From NCBI GenBank assembly GCA_021783175.1, contig JAJXUF010000012.1, forward strand, positions 1-52,401: a stretch of DNA of 52,401 nucleotides, in the 5' to 3' direction. The notes under the pieces are model-generated. The model was not told where the DNA came from, made no database searches, and was given only the letters and a program-made list of their open reading frames with translations. Of this stretch, positions 18,104-27,134 are shown in pieces (within the stretch, counting starts at the first letter, position 1; each line of letters begins with the position of its first letter). This DNA comes from Pseudomonadota bacterium (lineage in GTDB: Bacteria > Pseudomonadota > Gammaproteobacteria > Acidiferrobacterales > UBA6901). The translations under genes and the position numbers were made by a program.

Positions 18104-18148
18104 AAAAGCGGTTCGAGTTAGGTTTTTTCGGCTCGCGTAGCCGCTTTT
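18104..18148 (+). terminator. Hairpin terminator after the ANTAR regulator gene
   Basis: AAAAGCGG (18104-18111) pairs with CCGCTTTT (18141-18148), with an inner CGAG/CTCG pairing. The stem begins two bases after the stop codon and the distal arm ends in TTTT. The loop holds a run of six T. A plausible intrinsic terminator. Confidence 0.5.
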
Positions 18149-18709
18149 CTGAAAGGTCGGTTGCGGACCGGGAATTGGCGCGGATGCCCAGACTGGCGAC
18201 TATGATGCAACGCGGACGTCAGAAATTGCCAGCCCCACCACCGCGGGACGCCTTCTATGGCAACCATGCCGTATCATGTGCCAACCTCGGCGCTTCTCTG
18301 TCCAGATTTCTCAGCAGCCAGAGTAATAAGATGGTGCGCTTTCTGACCACATGGCGTGGGTCAACGCATGTGCTGGACGGTAGTTGTCGCGCCCTCGTAT
18401 GCGGCGCATGCGGGAATGCACGAATCCGCGGGCGATTGCACGACATATCGCACTGGCGGCATTGGGGGGCACAGCCTCATTGTGACCACATCGCAAGCGG
18501 GAATTTCAAGTCGTTTGGGTATAGATATCGCGAATGCATGGCGACGGACGCCATGCAGCCGGCGGAAACTGCAGGATTGCAGCCATTTCTCGCGTCTTTA
18601 GAAGGTGTGCGGAACTTCTCGGTGCAAGGCCGCCATCGCCTGGCCTTCGCAATGTTGTCGCGCGCCCGATTGGGTTAAACTTGCTACGTCAGATTGCTAA
18701 TGGATTCCT
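18149..18709. other. Intergenic stretch, no gene recognised
   Basis: About 560 bases upstream of miaB. Frames on both strands (for example 18175-18678 plus) are rich in Arg, Ser and Cys, lack ribosome-binding sites and match no family. It may be eroded coding sequence, but no identifiable remnant was found. The miaB promoter should be near its right end. Confidence 0.4.
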
Positions 18710-20053
18710 ATGCCTCGCAGACTGTATATCAAGACTTTTGGCTGCCAGATGAACGAGTATGATTCCTCGCGCATGGCAGATTTATTGCACGCCACTCACG
18801 GGATGGAGCAGGTTGCCGACCCCGAGCAGGCAGACGTGCTGCTGTTGAATACCTGCTCTATCCGCGAGAAGGCACAGGAAAAAGTATTTACCCAGCTTGG
18901 ATTCTGGAAAGCGCTAAAGCAGGCACGACCCGGAGTCATCATCGGCGTTGGCGGCTGTGTCGCCAGCCAGGAGGGTGAAGCGCTGCGCCGGCGGGCGCCA
19001 CAGGTCGATGTGGTGTTTGGCCCACAAACGCTTCACCGGCTGCCGCAAATGATCGATCGCGTGCTGAATGAGCGCGCGGTGTCGGTAGACGTATCTTTCC
19101 CCGAAATTGAGAAGTTCGACCGCCTGCCAGAGCCGCGCGTGGACGGTGGGCGTGCCTATGTGTCAGTCATGGAAGGCTGCAGCAAGTATTGCAGCTTCTG
19201 CGTCGTTCCCTACACCCGAGGCGAGGAATTTAGCCGTCCTTTCGACGATGTAATTGCTGAAGTGGTTGCGCTTTCTGACCAGGGCGTGCGTGAGGTGACG
19301 CTGCTCGGGCAAAATGTCAACGCCTATAGAGGGGCTCGCCATGACCACGGTGTTGTGGATCTGGCGGAGTTGATCCGATACGTGGCGGACATTGATGGTA
19401 TAGATCGAATTCGCTACACGACATCTCACCCTTTGGATTTTTCCCAGGCACTTGTCGATGCCCACCGCGATGTACCAAAACTTGTCGGCCATGTGCATCT
19501 ACCGGTGCAGAGTGGATCTGATCGTATTCTGGAATTGATGAAGCGAGGTCATACTGTCGCTGAGTACAAGGAGAAGATTGAACGTCTGCGCTCGGCGCGC
19601 GCTGATATCAGCGTTACAAGCGACTTTATTATCGGATTCCCGGGTGAAACCGAAAAGGATTTCGAGGCCACAATGGATCTCATAGAGACCATTGGTTTTG
19701 ACCAGTCGTTCAGTTTTATCTACAGCTCGCGTCCCGGTACTCCTGCTGCGCAGCTCGCCGATGACACCCCGCTGGAAGTCAAGCAGGAACGGCTTAATCT
19801 CCTGCAGCAGCGGAACGAGAAAATTGCCGCAGAGATCAGCCGGAGCATGGTCGGTACACGGCAGCGCATACTGGTAGAGGGCATGGCCCGGCGTGGCCAT
19901 CATCAGTTGTGTGGCCGAACGGAGAACAACCGTATGGTGAACTTTACCAGCACAGACGCAAACCTGATCGGAAGCTTTATTGAAGTAGAGGTTACTGAGG
20001 CGCTTCATTTTTCTCTTCGTGGACAACTGATCGACGGTGCTGCGGCCGCTTAA
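18710..20053 (+). CDS. miaB: tRNA-2-methylthio-N6-dimethylallyladenosine synthase MiaB
   Basis: A 447-residue methylthiotransferase that converts i6A37 to ms2i6A37 in tRNAs reading UNN codons. The N-terminal UPF0004 domain carries the auxiliary cluster cysteines C12, C49 and C83; the radical SAM cluster is C157, C161 and C164 ([16 protein letters not shown]); a C-terminal TRAM domain starts near residue 375. Length is normal. It opens the group miaB-phoH-ybeY-corC-lnt, a widespread arrangement in proteobacteria. Confidence 0.97.
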   Translation: MPRRLYIKTFGCQMNEYDSSRMADLLHATHGMEQVADPEQADVLLLNTCSIREKAQEKVFTQLGFWKALKQARPGVIIGVGGCVASQEGEALRRRAPQVDVVFGPQTLHRLPQMIDRVLNERAVSVDVSFPEIEKFDRLPEPRVDGGRAYVSVMEGCSKYCSFCVVPYTRGEEFSRPFDDVIAEVVALSDQGVREVTLLGQNVNAYRGARHDHGVVDLAELIRYVADIDGIDRIRYTTSHPLDFSQALVDAHRDVPKLVGHVHLPVQSGSDRILELMKRGHTVAEYKEKIERLRSARADISVTSDFIIGFPGETEKDFEATMDLIETIGFDQSFSFIYSSRPGTPAAQLADDTPLEVKQERLNLLQQRNEKIAAEISRSMVGTRQRILVEGMARRGHHQLCGRTENNRMVNFTSTDANLIGSFIEVEVTEALHFSLRGQLIDGAAAA

Positions 20054-20083
20054 TGTGTCCTTGCGCCGCCCAAGTTCAAGGCA

Positions 20084-21049
20084 TTGACAGCTAAACCAAA
20101 ACACATCGAGTTCAGTTTGCTGCCGGCTGACAATGCCCGGTTGGCGACTCTTTGCGGTCGTCTCGATGAACACATTCGACAGATCGAGGGGCACCTTGGT
20201 GTCGAAATCGCAAACCGGGGCAATGTATTCCGTATTACAGGGAGCTCGGGCGTGGCGCGCCATGCTGAGCGTCTTCTTAAGGATCTCTATGAAACTACCG
20301 CGCGCAATAAAGCGCTGAGCCCGGCGGCGGTGCGTACGGCGCTGCAGAAGATAGACGCAAGGATGACCGGTGCCGAAGACAGCGAAATCACCTTGCGGAC
20401 TCCAAAATGCGTGATCAACGCGCGCACTGTCCATCAACAGACTTATATTCGCAACATTCTTACCCATGACATCAACTTTGGGATCGGTCCAGCAGGCACA
20501 GGCAAGACCTACCTCGCGGTCGCCTGTGCAGTGGACGCGCTTGAGCGGGACGAAGTAGGCAGAATTGTGCTTGTGCGCCCGGCTGTCGAGGCGGGTGAAC
20601 GACTTGGCTTTTTACCGGGAGCCCTGGAAGAGAAAGTCGACCCCTATCTGCGACCGCTCTACGATGCGCTTTATGAGATGCTGGGATATGAGCGTGTTTC
20701 TCGATTGCTTGAGAAGAATGTCATTGAGCTGGCGCCGCTTGCTTACATGCGCGGGCGCACGCTCAATGAGTCATTTATCATTCTGGATGAGGCGCAGAAT
20801 ACAACGACAGAGCAAATGAAAATGTTTCTTACGCGAATCGGCTTCGACGCCAAGGCTGTAATAACCGGGGACGTCACCCAAGTGGATTTACCTCGTACCC
20901 AGAAGTCCGGATTGCGCGAAGCCATGGAGATCCTGACCGGTGTCGATGGGATAAGTTTTATGCATTTTACGCCGCAGGATGTTGTGCGTAACCCGCTCGT
21001 TCAGAAAATCGTCGAGGCATACGAAGCCAAACGTGATGCCGAACATTGA
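20084..21049 (+). CDS. ybeZ: PhoH-like ATPase (YbeZ)
   Basis: A 321-residue PhoH family protein: an N-terminal KH-like region, then a P-loop domain with GPAGTGKT at residues 135-142 and the DEAQN Walker B motif; RTQKSGL and MHFTPQDVVRNPLVQKIV are also typical. It is a predicted ATPase linked to RNA metabolism and ribosome maturation with YbeY, whose gene follows directly. The start appears to be TTG 20084; no nearer ATG gives a full-length N-terminus. Cytoplasmic. Confidence 0.93.
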   Translation: MTAKPKHIEFSLLPADNARLATLCGRLDEHIRQIEGHLGVEIANRGNVFRITGSSGVARHAERLLKDLYETTARNKALSPAAVRTALQKIDARMTGAEDSEITLRTPKCVINARTVHQQTYIRNILTHDINFGIGPAGTGKTYLAVACAVDALERDEVGRIVLVRPAVEAGERLGFLPGALEEKVDPYLRPLYDALYEMLGYERVSRLLEKNVIELAPLAYMRGRTLNESFIILDEAQNTTTEQMKMFLTRIGFDAKAVITGDVTQVDLPRTQKSGLREAMEILTGVDGISFMHFTPQDVVRNPLVQKIVEAYEAKRDAEH

Positions 21050-21061
21050 TTGGATCGCGGC

Positions 21062-21523
21062 GTGAAGCTTCAGGTCGACGTGCAGTATGCGTTCAACGGT
21101 GCAGGGGTGCCGGACGAGACCAGCATAGCCACGTGGGCACGCGCGGCATTCAGGGGGCACCCTGGTGTGGCTTGGGAGCTTGTCGTGCGTATCGTGGATA
21201 AGAAGGAAAGCGCTACTTTGAACCGCCGCTATCGACACAAGAGCGGACCGACCAATGTGTTATCGTTCGCTTACGACAGTGCCGAAACACCGCTCAGGGG
21301 GCAACGGGAGTTGCTTGGGGACATCGTTATCTGCGGGCCGATTGTTGAGCGCGAAGCAGCAGCGCGGGGCGGCGATGCGGTTGCACATTGGGCGCATATG
21401 GTGGTTCACGGTATAATGCATTTGCGGGGATACGATCACGTTGACGAGGACGAGGCAAGGATAATGGAACATTTGGAATCTCAAGTCATGCAACGATTGG
21501 GCTTCGCAGACCCTTATGCCTAA
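21062..21523 (+). CDS. ybeY: Endoribonuclease YbeY (rRNA maturation factor)
   Basis: A zinc-dependent endoribonuclease for 16S rRNA 3'-end processing and ribosome quality control, about 153 residues. The metal motif HGIMHLRGYDH with three His is intact, as is the preceding NVLSFAYD block. Two starts are possible in frame: TTG 21050, right after the phoH stop, and GTG 21062; I prefer GTG because the product then begins directly with the conserved VKLQVDVQYAF. The corC gene follows within 20 bases. Confidence 0.93.
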   Translation: MKLQVDVQYAFNGAGVPDETSIATWARAAFRGHPGVAWELVVRIVDKKESATLNRRYRHKSGPTNVLSFAYDSAETPLRGQRELLGDIVICGPIVEREAAARGGDAVAHWAHMVVHGIMHLRGYDHVDEDEARIMEHLESQVMQRLGFADPYA

Positions 21524-21541
21524 GCGCTCGACAATTTGACT

Positions 21542-22432
21542 ATGATGCAGGAGAACGGCGAACAGGGTGGCGGGGAAGGTCAGCCGCGTTCATTTCTGGA
21601 CCGGCTTGGCATGGCGTTGTTGCGCGAGCCGGGCACGCGCCAGCAGCTTATCGAGGTGTTGCGCGACGCGCAAAGCCGCGATCTCCTGGACCGTGATGCC
21701 CTCGACATGATCGAAGGCGTACTGCAGGTTTCAGAGATGCAGGTGCGTGACATCATGGTTCCCAGGGCGCAGATGGATATCGTCGACAAAAATGCTGCGC
21801 CAGAGGATTATCTTCCGCGTGTCATAGAGACAGGGCACTCGCGTTTTCCGATGGTGGACGGCGACAAGGACAAGGTCATTGGAATCCTTTTGGCAAAGGA
21901 CCTGTTGCGTTATTTCCATAGCGGCAAGCGCAAAAAAACTCACATCGATCTACATGATTATTTGCGACCGGCGGTCTTCGTGCCGGAAAGCAAGCGCCTG
22001 AACGTGCTGTTGCGGGAATTTCGCGCGAGCCGCAATCACATGGCCATTGTGGTGGATGAATATGGCGGTGTCGCCGGATTGGTCACTATTGAGGATGTTC
22101 TTGAGCAAATAGTGGGAGAAATCAAGGACGAGTACGATATTGATGCAAACGATGTCATGATTGTCGAGCGTCGTGACGGAGAGTTTGTTGTCAAAGCGCT
22201 AACCGCTCTTGAAGAATTCAATTCCAAACTGAATGCCAAGATTGATCACGGTGGGGTCGACACGATTGGTGGTGTAGTGGTTACCGCATTTGGGCACTTG
22301 CCCAAACGTGGCGAGAAAATCGAAATCAACAAGCTGCTTTTTGAAGTTCTGCGTGCGGACAGTCGCCGAGTTCACCTGCTCAAGGTAACTCGCTTGGGCG
22401 CCGGGCAAGGCGCGGCTGCTTCTTCCCCCTGA
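21542..22432 (+). CDS. corC: CorC/HlyC-type CBS-domain protein
   Basis: A 296-residue soluble protein: tandem CBS domains (about residues 65-190, starting VRDIMVPRAQMDIVD and ending near VVDEYGGVAGLVTIEDVLEQIVGEI) and a C-terminal CorC_HlyC/transporter-associated domain. The family is linked to magnesium and cobalt efflux and is a constant neighbour of ybeY and lnt. ATG 21542 is chosen; an in-frame TTG lies two codons upstream and an adjacent ATG one codon downstream. It has no membrane helices, unlike the longer UPF0053 relatives. Confidence 0.92.
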   Translation: MMQENGEQGGGEGQPRSFLDRLGMALLREPGTRQQLIEVLRDAQSRDLLDRDALDMIEGVLQVSEMQVRDIMVPRAQMDIVDKNAAPEDYLPRVIETGHSRFPMVDGDKDKVIGILLAKDLLRYFHSGKRKKTHIDLHDYLRPAVFVPESKRLNVLLREFRASRNHMAIVVDEYGGVAGLVTIEDVLEQIVGEIKDEYDIDANDVMIVERRDGEFVVKALTALEEFNSKLNAKIDHGGVDTIGGVVVTAFGHLPKRGEKIEINKLLFEVLRADSRRVHLLKVTRLGAGQGAAASSP

Positions 22433-22459
22433 ACGTAAAGGTCCCAGGCCCCAAGACCG

Positions 22460-24010
22460 ATGTCACCTAAGCTGAGAGCTGCTCGCCTCGACGGGCTGGC
22501 CCTGCTCGCCGGCGCCATTTTTCCGTTCGCCTTTTCCCCCCTATCGGTTTACCCGCTGGCCGTTTTGTCATTGACGCTGCTGTTCAGCTTGTGGCAAGAG
22601 ATTTCGGCCAAGCGTGCGGCCTGGCGTGGCTTTCTGTTTGGGCTTGGTCAGTTCAGCGTTGGCGTGTCTTGGCTTTACGTGGCGCTTCATACCTACGGAC
22701 AGATGCCGCCAGTGCTTGCCGGTCTGGCCCTGTTGGCCTTCTTTTCCTATCTGGCCTGCTTCCCGGCGCTTGTCGGCTGGCTGCAAGGAAGTTTTTTTTC
22801 ACCCTCGGGAATTTGGGTGCGGATTCTTGCCATTCCCGCGCTGTGGACGGCCGGCGAATGGTTACGCGGCTGGTTGCTCACGGGGTTTCCCTGGCTTGTT
22901 GCCGGTTACAGCCAGATCGATGGGCCGCTCGCCGGATTAGCCCCATGGCTTGGCGTGTACGGGGTCAGTTTGGCGGTTGCCGTGACTGCCGGACTCGTGT
23001 TGGAGGTAGGCCGGAATTGGCGCGGAGCGGCAAAGCGTTACGTTACCGTTCTGGTGGCGCTCTGGATCGGTGCCTGGGCCGCTGGTCGCGTTTCCTGGGT
23101 TAAGCCGGCCGGCGCACCGCTGCAAGTAGCGCTGGTCCAAGGCAATGTTCCACTGGAGCAGAAATGGGTACCGGCATTCCAGCAGAGTATTCTGTCGCGT
23201 TACACAGATCTGACGTTCGAGCAGCGGGGTGTGAACCTCGTAGTCTGGCCGGAAGCTGCAGTTCCTTTGTACCGGGATGAGATTGAGCACAACTTTCTTC
23301 CGCAATTGACGCGTGCGGCTGATGCCCGACACATGGCAATTATTTTCGGTATTTTGGAACGTGACCAAGTAAACGGAGAGACACGCTACTACAACAGTGT
23401 CATGAATGTCGGTAGTCAACCAGGTGTTTATCGGAAGCGCCACCTCGTGCCATTTGGAGAATACCTTCCATTTGCTCGGGAGCTAAATTGGTTGCTCGAT
23501 TATCTGCATATACCGATGTCGGACTTTAGTGCAGGTCCGGCGCAGCAACGGCCTCTTATGGTGGACGGCCAGAGTATCGGAATGTCTGTCTGCTACGAGG
23601 ACGCATTCGGCCAAGAGATTCTTCGCAGCCTGCCGCAGGCTACGCTGCTAGCCAATGTAACTGAAGATGCCTGGTACGGTGACTCCTTTGCCCCGCACCA
23701 ACAGTTGGAAATGGCACGGATGCGTGCGCTAGAAACGGATCGACAAATGGTGTTAGCAACAAATAATGGAGTAACTGCTATTGTCAACAATCATGGGCGC
23801 GTTACTGCACAAGCACCGCAATTTCGGGTGTGGGTTCTTACCGGCACGGTGACTCCACTGGAGGGGGCAACCCCTTATGTCATTTACGGAAATCGCCCGG
23901 TACTGATTCTTCTTGCAATATTTTTTGCAGGTCCATTAGCGCTGCGCGGCGTGCGCATTCTAATGGGCTGGAAGCGAAATAAATTGAAAGGCGATACTTC
24001 CCCATTTTAG
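22460..24010 (+). CDS. lnt: Apolipoprotein N-acyltransferase
   Basis: A 516-residue inner-membrane enzyme that adds the third acyl chain to the N-terminal Cys of lipoproteins. Seven or so N-terminal helices (residues about 10-210) are followed by a periplasmic nitrilase domain with the triad E265 (VVWPEAAVP), K326 (VYRKRHLVPFGEYLP) and C378 (SVCYEDAFG), then a final helix near 480-500. Last gene of the miaB-to-lnt group; its product feeds the Lol pathway. Normal length. Confidence 0.96.
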   Translation: MSPKLRAARLDGLALLAGAIFPFAFSPLSVYPLAVLSLTLLFSLWQEISAKRAAWRGFLFGLGQFSVGVSWLYVALHTYGQMPPVLAGLALLAFFSYLACFPALVGWLQGSFFSPSGIWVRILAIPALWTAGEWLRGWLLTGFPWLVAGYSQIDGPLAGLAPWLGVYGVSLAVAVTAGLVLEVGRNWRGAAKRYVTVLVALWIGAWAAGRVSWVKPAGAPLQVALVQGNVPLEQKWVPAFQQSILSRYTDLTFEQRGVNLVVWPEAAVPLYRDEIEHNFLPQLTRAADARHMAIIFGILERDQVNGETRYYNSVMNVGSQPGVYRKRHLVPFGEYLPFARELNWLLDYLHIPMSDFSAGPAQQRPLMVDGQSIGMSVCYEDAFGQEILRSLPQATLLANVTEDAWYGDSFAPHQQLEMARMRALETDRQMVLATNNGVTAIVNNHGRVTAQAPQFRVWVLTGTVTPLEGATPYVIYGNRPVLILLAIFFAGPLALRGVRILMGWKRNKLKGDTSPF

Positions 24011-24190
24011 CAGTTCGTTCGATGGCGGAATCGCAGCGGCCGACTATGCTTTATGGCAAATGGTTTTATGGCAAATGCATATTCTGCGGGGTTTGGGCCC
24101 CAATGTCGGACAGCGGCGGGTAACAATTCCGAATGGGCGCATCGACCTTCCGTATTCACTCGCCTGGAACGTTAATCAGGGGAAGGCGCG
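24011..24190. repeat. 13-base direct repeat in the lnt to kinase gap
   Basis: TTTATGGCAAATG occurs exactly twice, at 24050-24062 and 24065-24077, separated by two bases. It lies about 115 bases before the kinase start. It may be a chance duplication or a pair of regulator sites. Confidence 0.45.
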
Positions 24191-26056
24191 GTGAGGCGTT
24201 CCGGCGTACGCGCGGCATTGCGCGCATCCCTGACGTATTTCTTCGTTTCCCTGCTGTGGATAGCTTTGTCCAGCCAGGTGATTGCAGCGTTCGCCAGAGA
24301 TAGACACTCGCTCGCGCTGGCCGATTCTCTGAAAATTGTCGGGTATATAGCCTTGACCGCACTGGTCATTTTTTTTGTCATGCGACGGGAAATGGCTGCC
24401 CGTCGAGGCTCTCAAGAAGCGCTACAGCTGGACGAAGAACTTTATCGCACTATCCTCGAAACGTCTGAACAAGGCGTAGTTATCATAAACCCCGATGGTT
24501 GCGTTACGTTCGCTAACCAAAAGATAATGCAGATGCTCGGTTGCATGCCGGCCGGTATCGCTGGTAAATCGTTGTGGGAGCTTGCTGCCGATTCCGGCAA
24601 GCGAGTGATTGATCTCGACTCGCTGGCACGCGGTCAGGGAGTACGCGAGCCGCGGGAGGTCCGGTTTTCCCATGCGGACGGATCGCAGGTATGGACAAAG
24701 TTGTCTGCTTCACCGCTATACGATGCGTACGGCAAGTTTAGCGGGGCCCTCGCCATGGTAACGGATACCACCGCCAATCGACAGGTAGAGCAATTTGCCC
24801 AGGAGCAGCAAAAAACGCTGCAGGCGTTTCATGTCGGTGCCCAGATATTTTCAGAAAATGCAGAATTGACCACCTTGTGCCACGCGGCCGCGCGTCTCTG
24901 CGTGGAAGAGCTCGATGCGAAACTTGCCTGGGTCGGAAGCGCCGAGGTCGACGGTCACATTGCTATGCAGGCGCATTATCCCCGAGACTCCGAGTATCTT
25001 CGTTCTCTTTCTGTGCGCTGGGATGATTGCGATCAAGGAAGAGGTCCGGCGGGGAGGGCCATTCGCAACGGTCATCCACAAGTTACCTATGATATCGGCA
25101 ACGATCCGGACTTTTTGCCGTGGCGCGAGCAGGCAGTGGCCCAGGGGTTTATTTCAACGGCAGCCTTTCCCTTGACCAATCGCCGTCGCACTTTGGGTTC
25201 ACTGAATATCTATAGTGACAAGCGCGATTATTTTTCTCCACAGCGTCTCGGTTTTTATATTGCGTTTTCGCGCCAGCTTGCGGTGGCTATGGAAAACGCC
25301 ACGTTTTCTGCGACGCTGCGAGAACATGTCGTTCGCCATGAGCAGCGCTTGGCGGAACGCACCACAGCTTTAACAGTCTCGAACGAAAGACTGAGTGCGC
25401 ACGTATATATGATGCCGCATGATTTGCGGGCACCGTTGCAGGGCATCGAGAGACCCGCGGGCGTATCCGCAGGTGACTACAAGGACAACCAGCGCGCGGG
25501 CGACTATTTGGGCCGAATTCGCGGCGCCGGCGAGCGCAAGGATGATTCGAGGCAAGATCAGCCGGCTTACCGCGACGCAAGCCGCATCGGACCGAATGTT
25601 GGAAGCGCGCACCTCGCAGACGTTATCGATGAGGCATTGGAACAACTGGACGGTGAACTACGCACTGCGCGAGCGCAGATTCTTGTGCAGGCTCCGATGT
25701 ATGCCGTAGCGGCTCACGCACCGACTGCGGTGCGGATTGTCGCAAATCTGCTTTCGAATGCAGTCAAATTTGTCGCGCCAGACGTAATAGCCCGGGTGCG
25801 AGTATGGTCAGAAGATCGCGGCCATTTGGTGCGGCTATGGGTAGAGGATAATGGAATTGGGATTGCCGCCGGCGATCAGGACCGGATCTTTCGCGCATTC
25901 GAGCGGGTGCGTGATGTCGGACACTACGCTGGAGCGGGGATCGGTTTGGCCATGGCGCGGCACGGAGCCCAGAGAATGGGCGGATCAGTCGGGGTTGAAT
26001 CGGTGCCGGGACATGGAAGCCGTTTCTGGCTCGAGCTGCCGCGAGCGCAGTGTTAG
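24191..26056 (+). CDS. PAS-GAF sensor histidine kinase with degraded phosphotransfer helices
   Basis: A 621-residue kinase. Order: two N-terminal membrane helices (about 13-33 and 46-64), PAS (about 82-195), GAF (about 215-370), a coiled coil, the HisKA region with H410 in PHDLRAPLQGIE, and HATPase (NLLSNAVKF at 519-527, VEDNGIGI at 551-558, GAGIGLAMARHGAQRMGG from 581). Related phytochrome-type kinases have hydrophobic positions through the second helix. Here residues 420-470 carry Pro, Ser, Lys and Asp instead (ERPAGVSAGDY, GERKDDSRQDQPAYRDASR) and look a few residues short. Start is GTG 24191 after GGGGAAGG. It may be a decaying gene; a receiver scrap follows. Confidence 0.75.
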   Translation: MRRSGVRAALRASLTYFFVSLLWIALSSQVIAAFARDRHSLALADSLKIVGYIALTALVIFFVMRREMAARRGSQEALQLDEELYRTILETSEQGVVIINPDGCVTFANQKIMQMLGCMPAGIAGKSLWELAADSGKRVIDLDSLARGQGVREPREVRFSHADGSQVWTKLSASPLYDAYGKFSGALAMVTDTTANRQVEQFAQEQQKTLQAFHVGAQIFSENAELTTLCHAAARLCVEELDAKLAWVGSAEVDGHIAMQAHYPRDSEYLRSLSVRWDDCDQGRGPAGRAIRNGHPQVTYDIGNDPDFLPWREQAVAQGFISTAAFPLTNRRRTLGSLNIYSDKRDYFSPQRLGFYIAFSRQLAVAMENATFSATLREHVVRHEQRLAERTTALTVSNERLSAHVYMMPHDLRAPLQGIERPAGVSAGDYKDNQRAGDYLGRIRGAGERKDDSRQDQPAYRDASRIGPNVGSAHLADVIDEALEQLDGELRTARAQILVQAPMYAVAAHAPTAVRIVANLLSNAVKFVAPDVIARVRVWSEDRGHLVRLWVEDNGIGIAAGDQDRIFRAFERVRDVGHYAGAGIGLAMARHGAQRMGGSVGVESVPGHGSRFWLELPRAQC

Positions 26057-26606
26057 AGAGCAGCTTCGGATAGAGCGCCTCACTGCCGGGTATTCAGACA
26101 CTCTCAATTGGGCGGGAAGGCAGACGGCTCGATGCGAACTATTGCATCCTTCTTAAAGTAGAAGATAACCCACATGACCGCGACCCTCGGAAAACTAGTT
26201 CACCCACAACTAATCATTCGCGCGAGGCCCCGATTTCTGCGCCGGCCATTGTCACTAGCACAAACCCTGACGCCTAGGGCATTGCGCAGCGAGTGGAGGA
26301 TGGGGTCAGCTCCGGAGCTTGTATAACGGGATTGCGATAACGCCACAGACAGGGCGGTCGGCGAATTGGAAGCGGTCGAGACCCTTGCGATAGTCGAGCG
26401 CATCACAGGAAATGCCGGGAATTGGAGTGGAGTGTATAAAATATAGGCAAGTTGAACACTGCTGCTCCAACGCTGATGGGATGCACGAGATTGGCATTTA
26501 CGCTCCGACCGGGGCTGTGAAATAATCTTTGCCCGAGGGCGCCAGCCGCATTAAAGGCCATTGGCGCCGATCTTGATGCTAATGTCATTTTACCCAGGAG
26601 CAATTC
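26057..26606. other. 550-base gap with gene remnants
   Basis: No intact gene. Near its left end is a short receiver-like remnant (separate entry). The right part has only short frames; one on the minus strand (26306-26497) ends in a protein-like stretch DYRKGLDRFQFADRPVCGV, unassigned. The promoter of the Skp-like gene should lie near 26550-26600. Confidence 0.45.
26146..26184 (+). pseudogene. Remnant of an Rcp-type response regulator
   Basis: One frame reads ILLKVEDNPHDRD, which is the first strand and acidic pocket of Rcp1-like receivers (consensus ILLVEDNPHD) with one extra Lys. No start codon and no continuing receiver sequence is present; the frame then reads Ser/Thr/Pro-rich to a stop at about 26270. 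It lies 90 bases after the PAS-GAF kinase, where such kinases usually have their Rcp-type partner. Confidence 0.45.
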
Positions 26607-27134
26607 ATGAAGACGAAGATTTTGGCCGCTCTGCTTCTCGCAGCCGGCATCATGGCGGGCGCACCTTCATACGGCGCGGACAGCCTTCGAATTGGATATG
26701 TCGACATGCAGAAGGTGCTTTTAGAAAGCAATGCTGGCAAAGCACACCAGGCTGAAATGCAGGCGATGGTAAAGGTGAAGCAGGCTGAGCTTAATAAGGA
26801 GACCCAAAAGCTGCAGGGGATGAAGGACAGTTTCGAGAAAGATCAATTGACTCTGTCCGATGCCCAAAAAAAGGAAAAACAGAAGGAATTCCAGGACGAA
26901 ATGCAGAAGTATCAGCAAATGGTGGGTGCTGACCAGAACCTAGTGCATCAAAAGGACAACGAATTCACGCAGAAGGCGGTCGAGAAAATCCGGGGTATCA
27001 TCACGCAGATTGCAAAGAAGGACAAACTCAACTTGGTGTTCGAGAAAACCGAACTGATGGTGCTTTATTCCGATCCGGATCTCGATATCACCCAGCAGGT
27101 TATGCAGCGGTACGACGCAAGCAGTGGAAAGTAG
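26607..27134 (+). CDS. OmpH/Skp family periplasmic chaperone
   Basis: A 175-residue exported protein: a signal peptide of about 23 residues (MKTKILAALLLAAGIMAGAP then SYGA), a short beta segment LRIGYVDMQKVL, and a long Lys/Gln/Glu-rich coiled coil (about 50-120) as in Skp tentacles. A C-terminal part with LNLVFEKTELMVLYSDPDLDITQQV closes the body. Skp holds unfolded outer-membrane proteins in the periplasm. It is not next to bamA here, so it may be a paralogue of the bamA-linked copy. ATG 26607 has a CAGGAG upstream. Confidence 0.85.
   Translation: MKTKILAALLLAAGIMAGAPSYGADSLRIGYVDMQKVLLESNAGKAHQAEMQAMVKVKQAELNKETQKLQGMKDSFEKDQLTLSDAQKKEKQKEFQDEMQKYQQMVGADQNLVHQKDNEFTQKAVEKIRGIITQIAKKDKLNLVFEKTELMVLYSDPDLDITQQVMQRYDASSGK

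Noticed and set aside
18108..18120. GGTTCGAGTT resembling a tRNA T-loop
   Set aside because: No matching acceptor, D or anticodon arms around it; it is part of the terminator stem.
18175..18678. Plus-strand frame of 167 codons before miaB
   Set aside because: No ribosome-binding site, Cys/Arg/Ser-rich, no family; treated as non-coding.
19499..20467. Long minus-strand frame of 322 codons
   Set aside because: It is antisense to miaB and phoH, which have complete motifs; its composition is that of a shadow frame.
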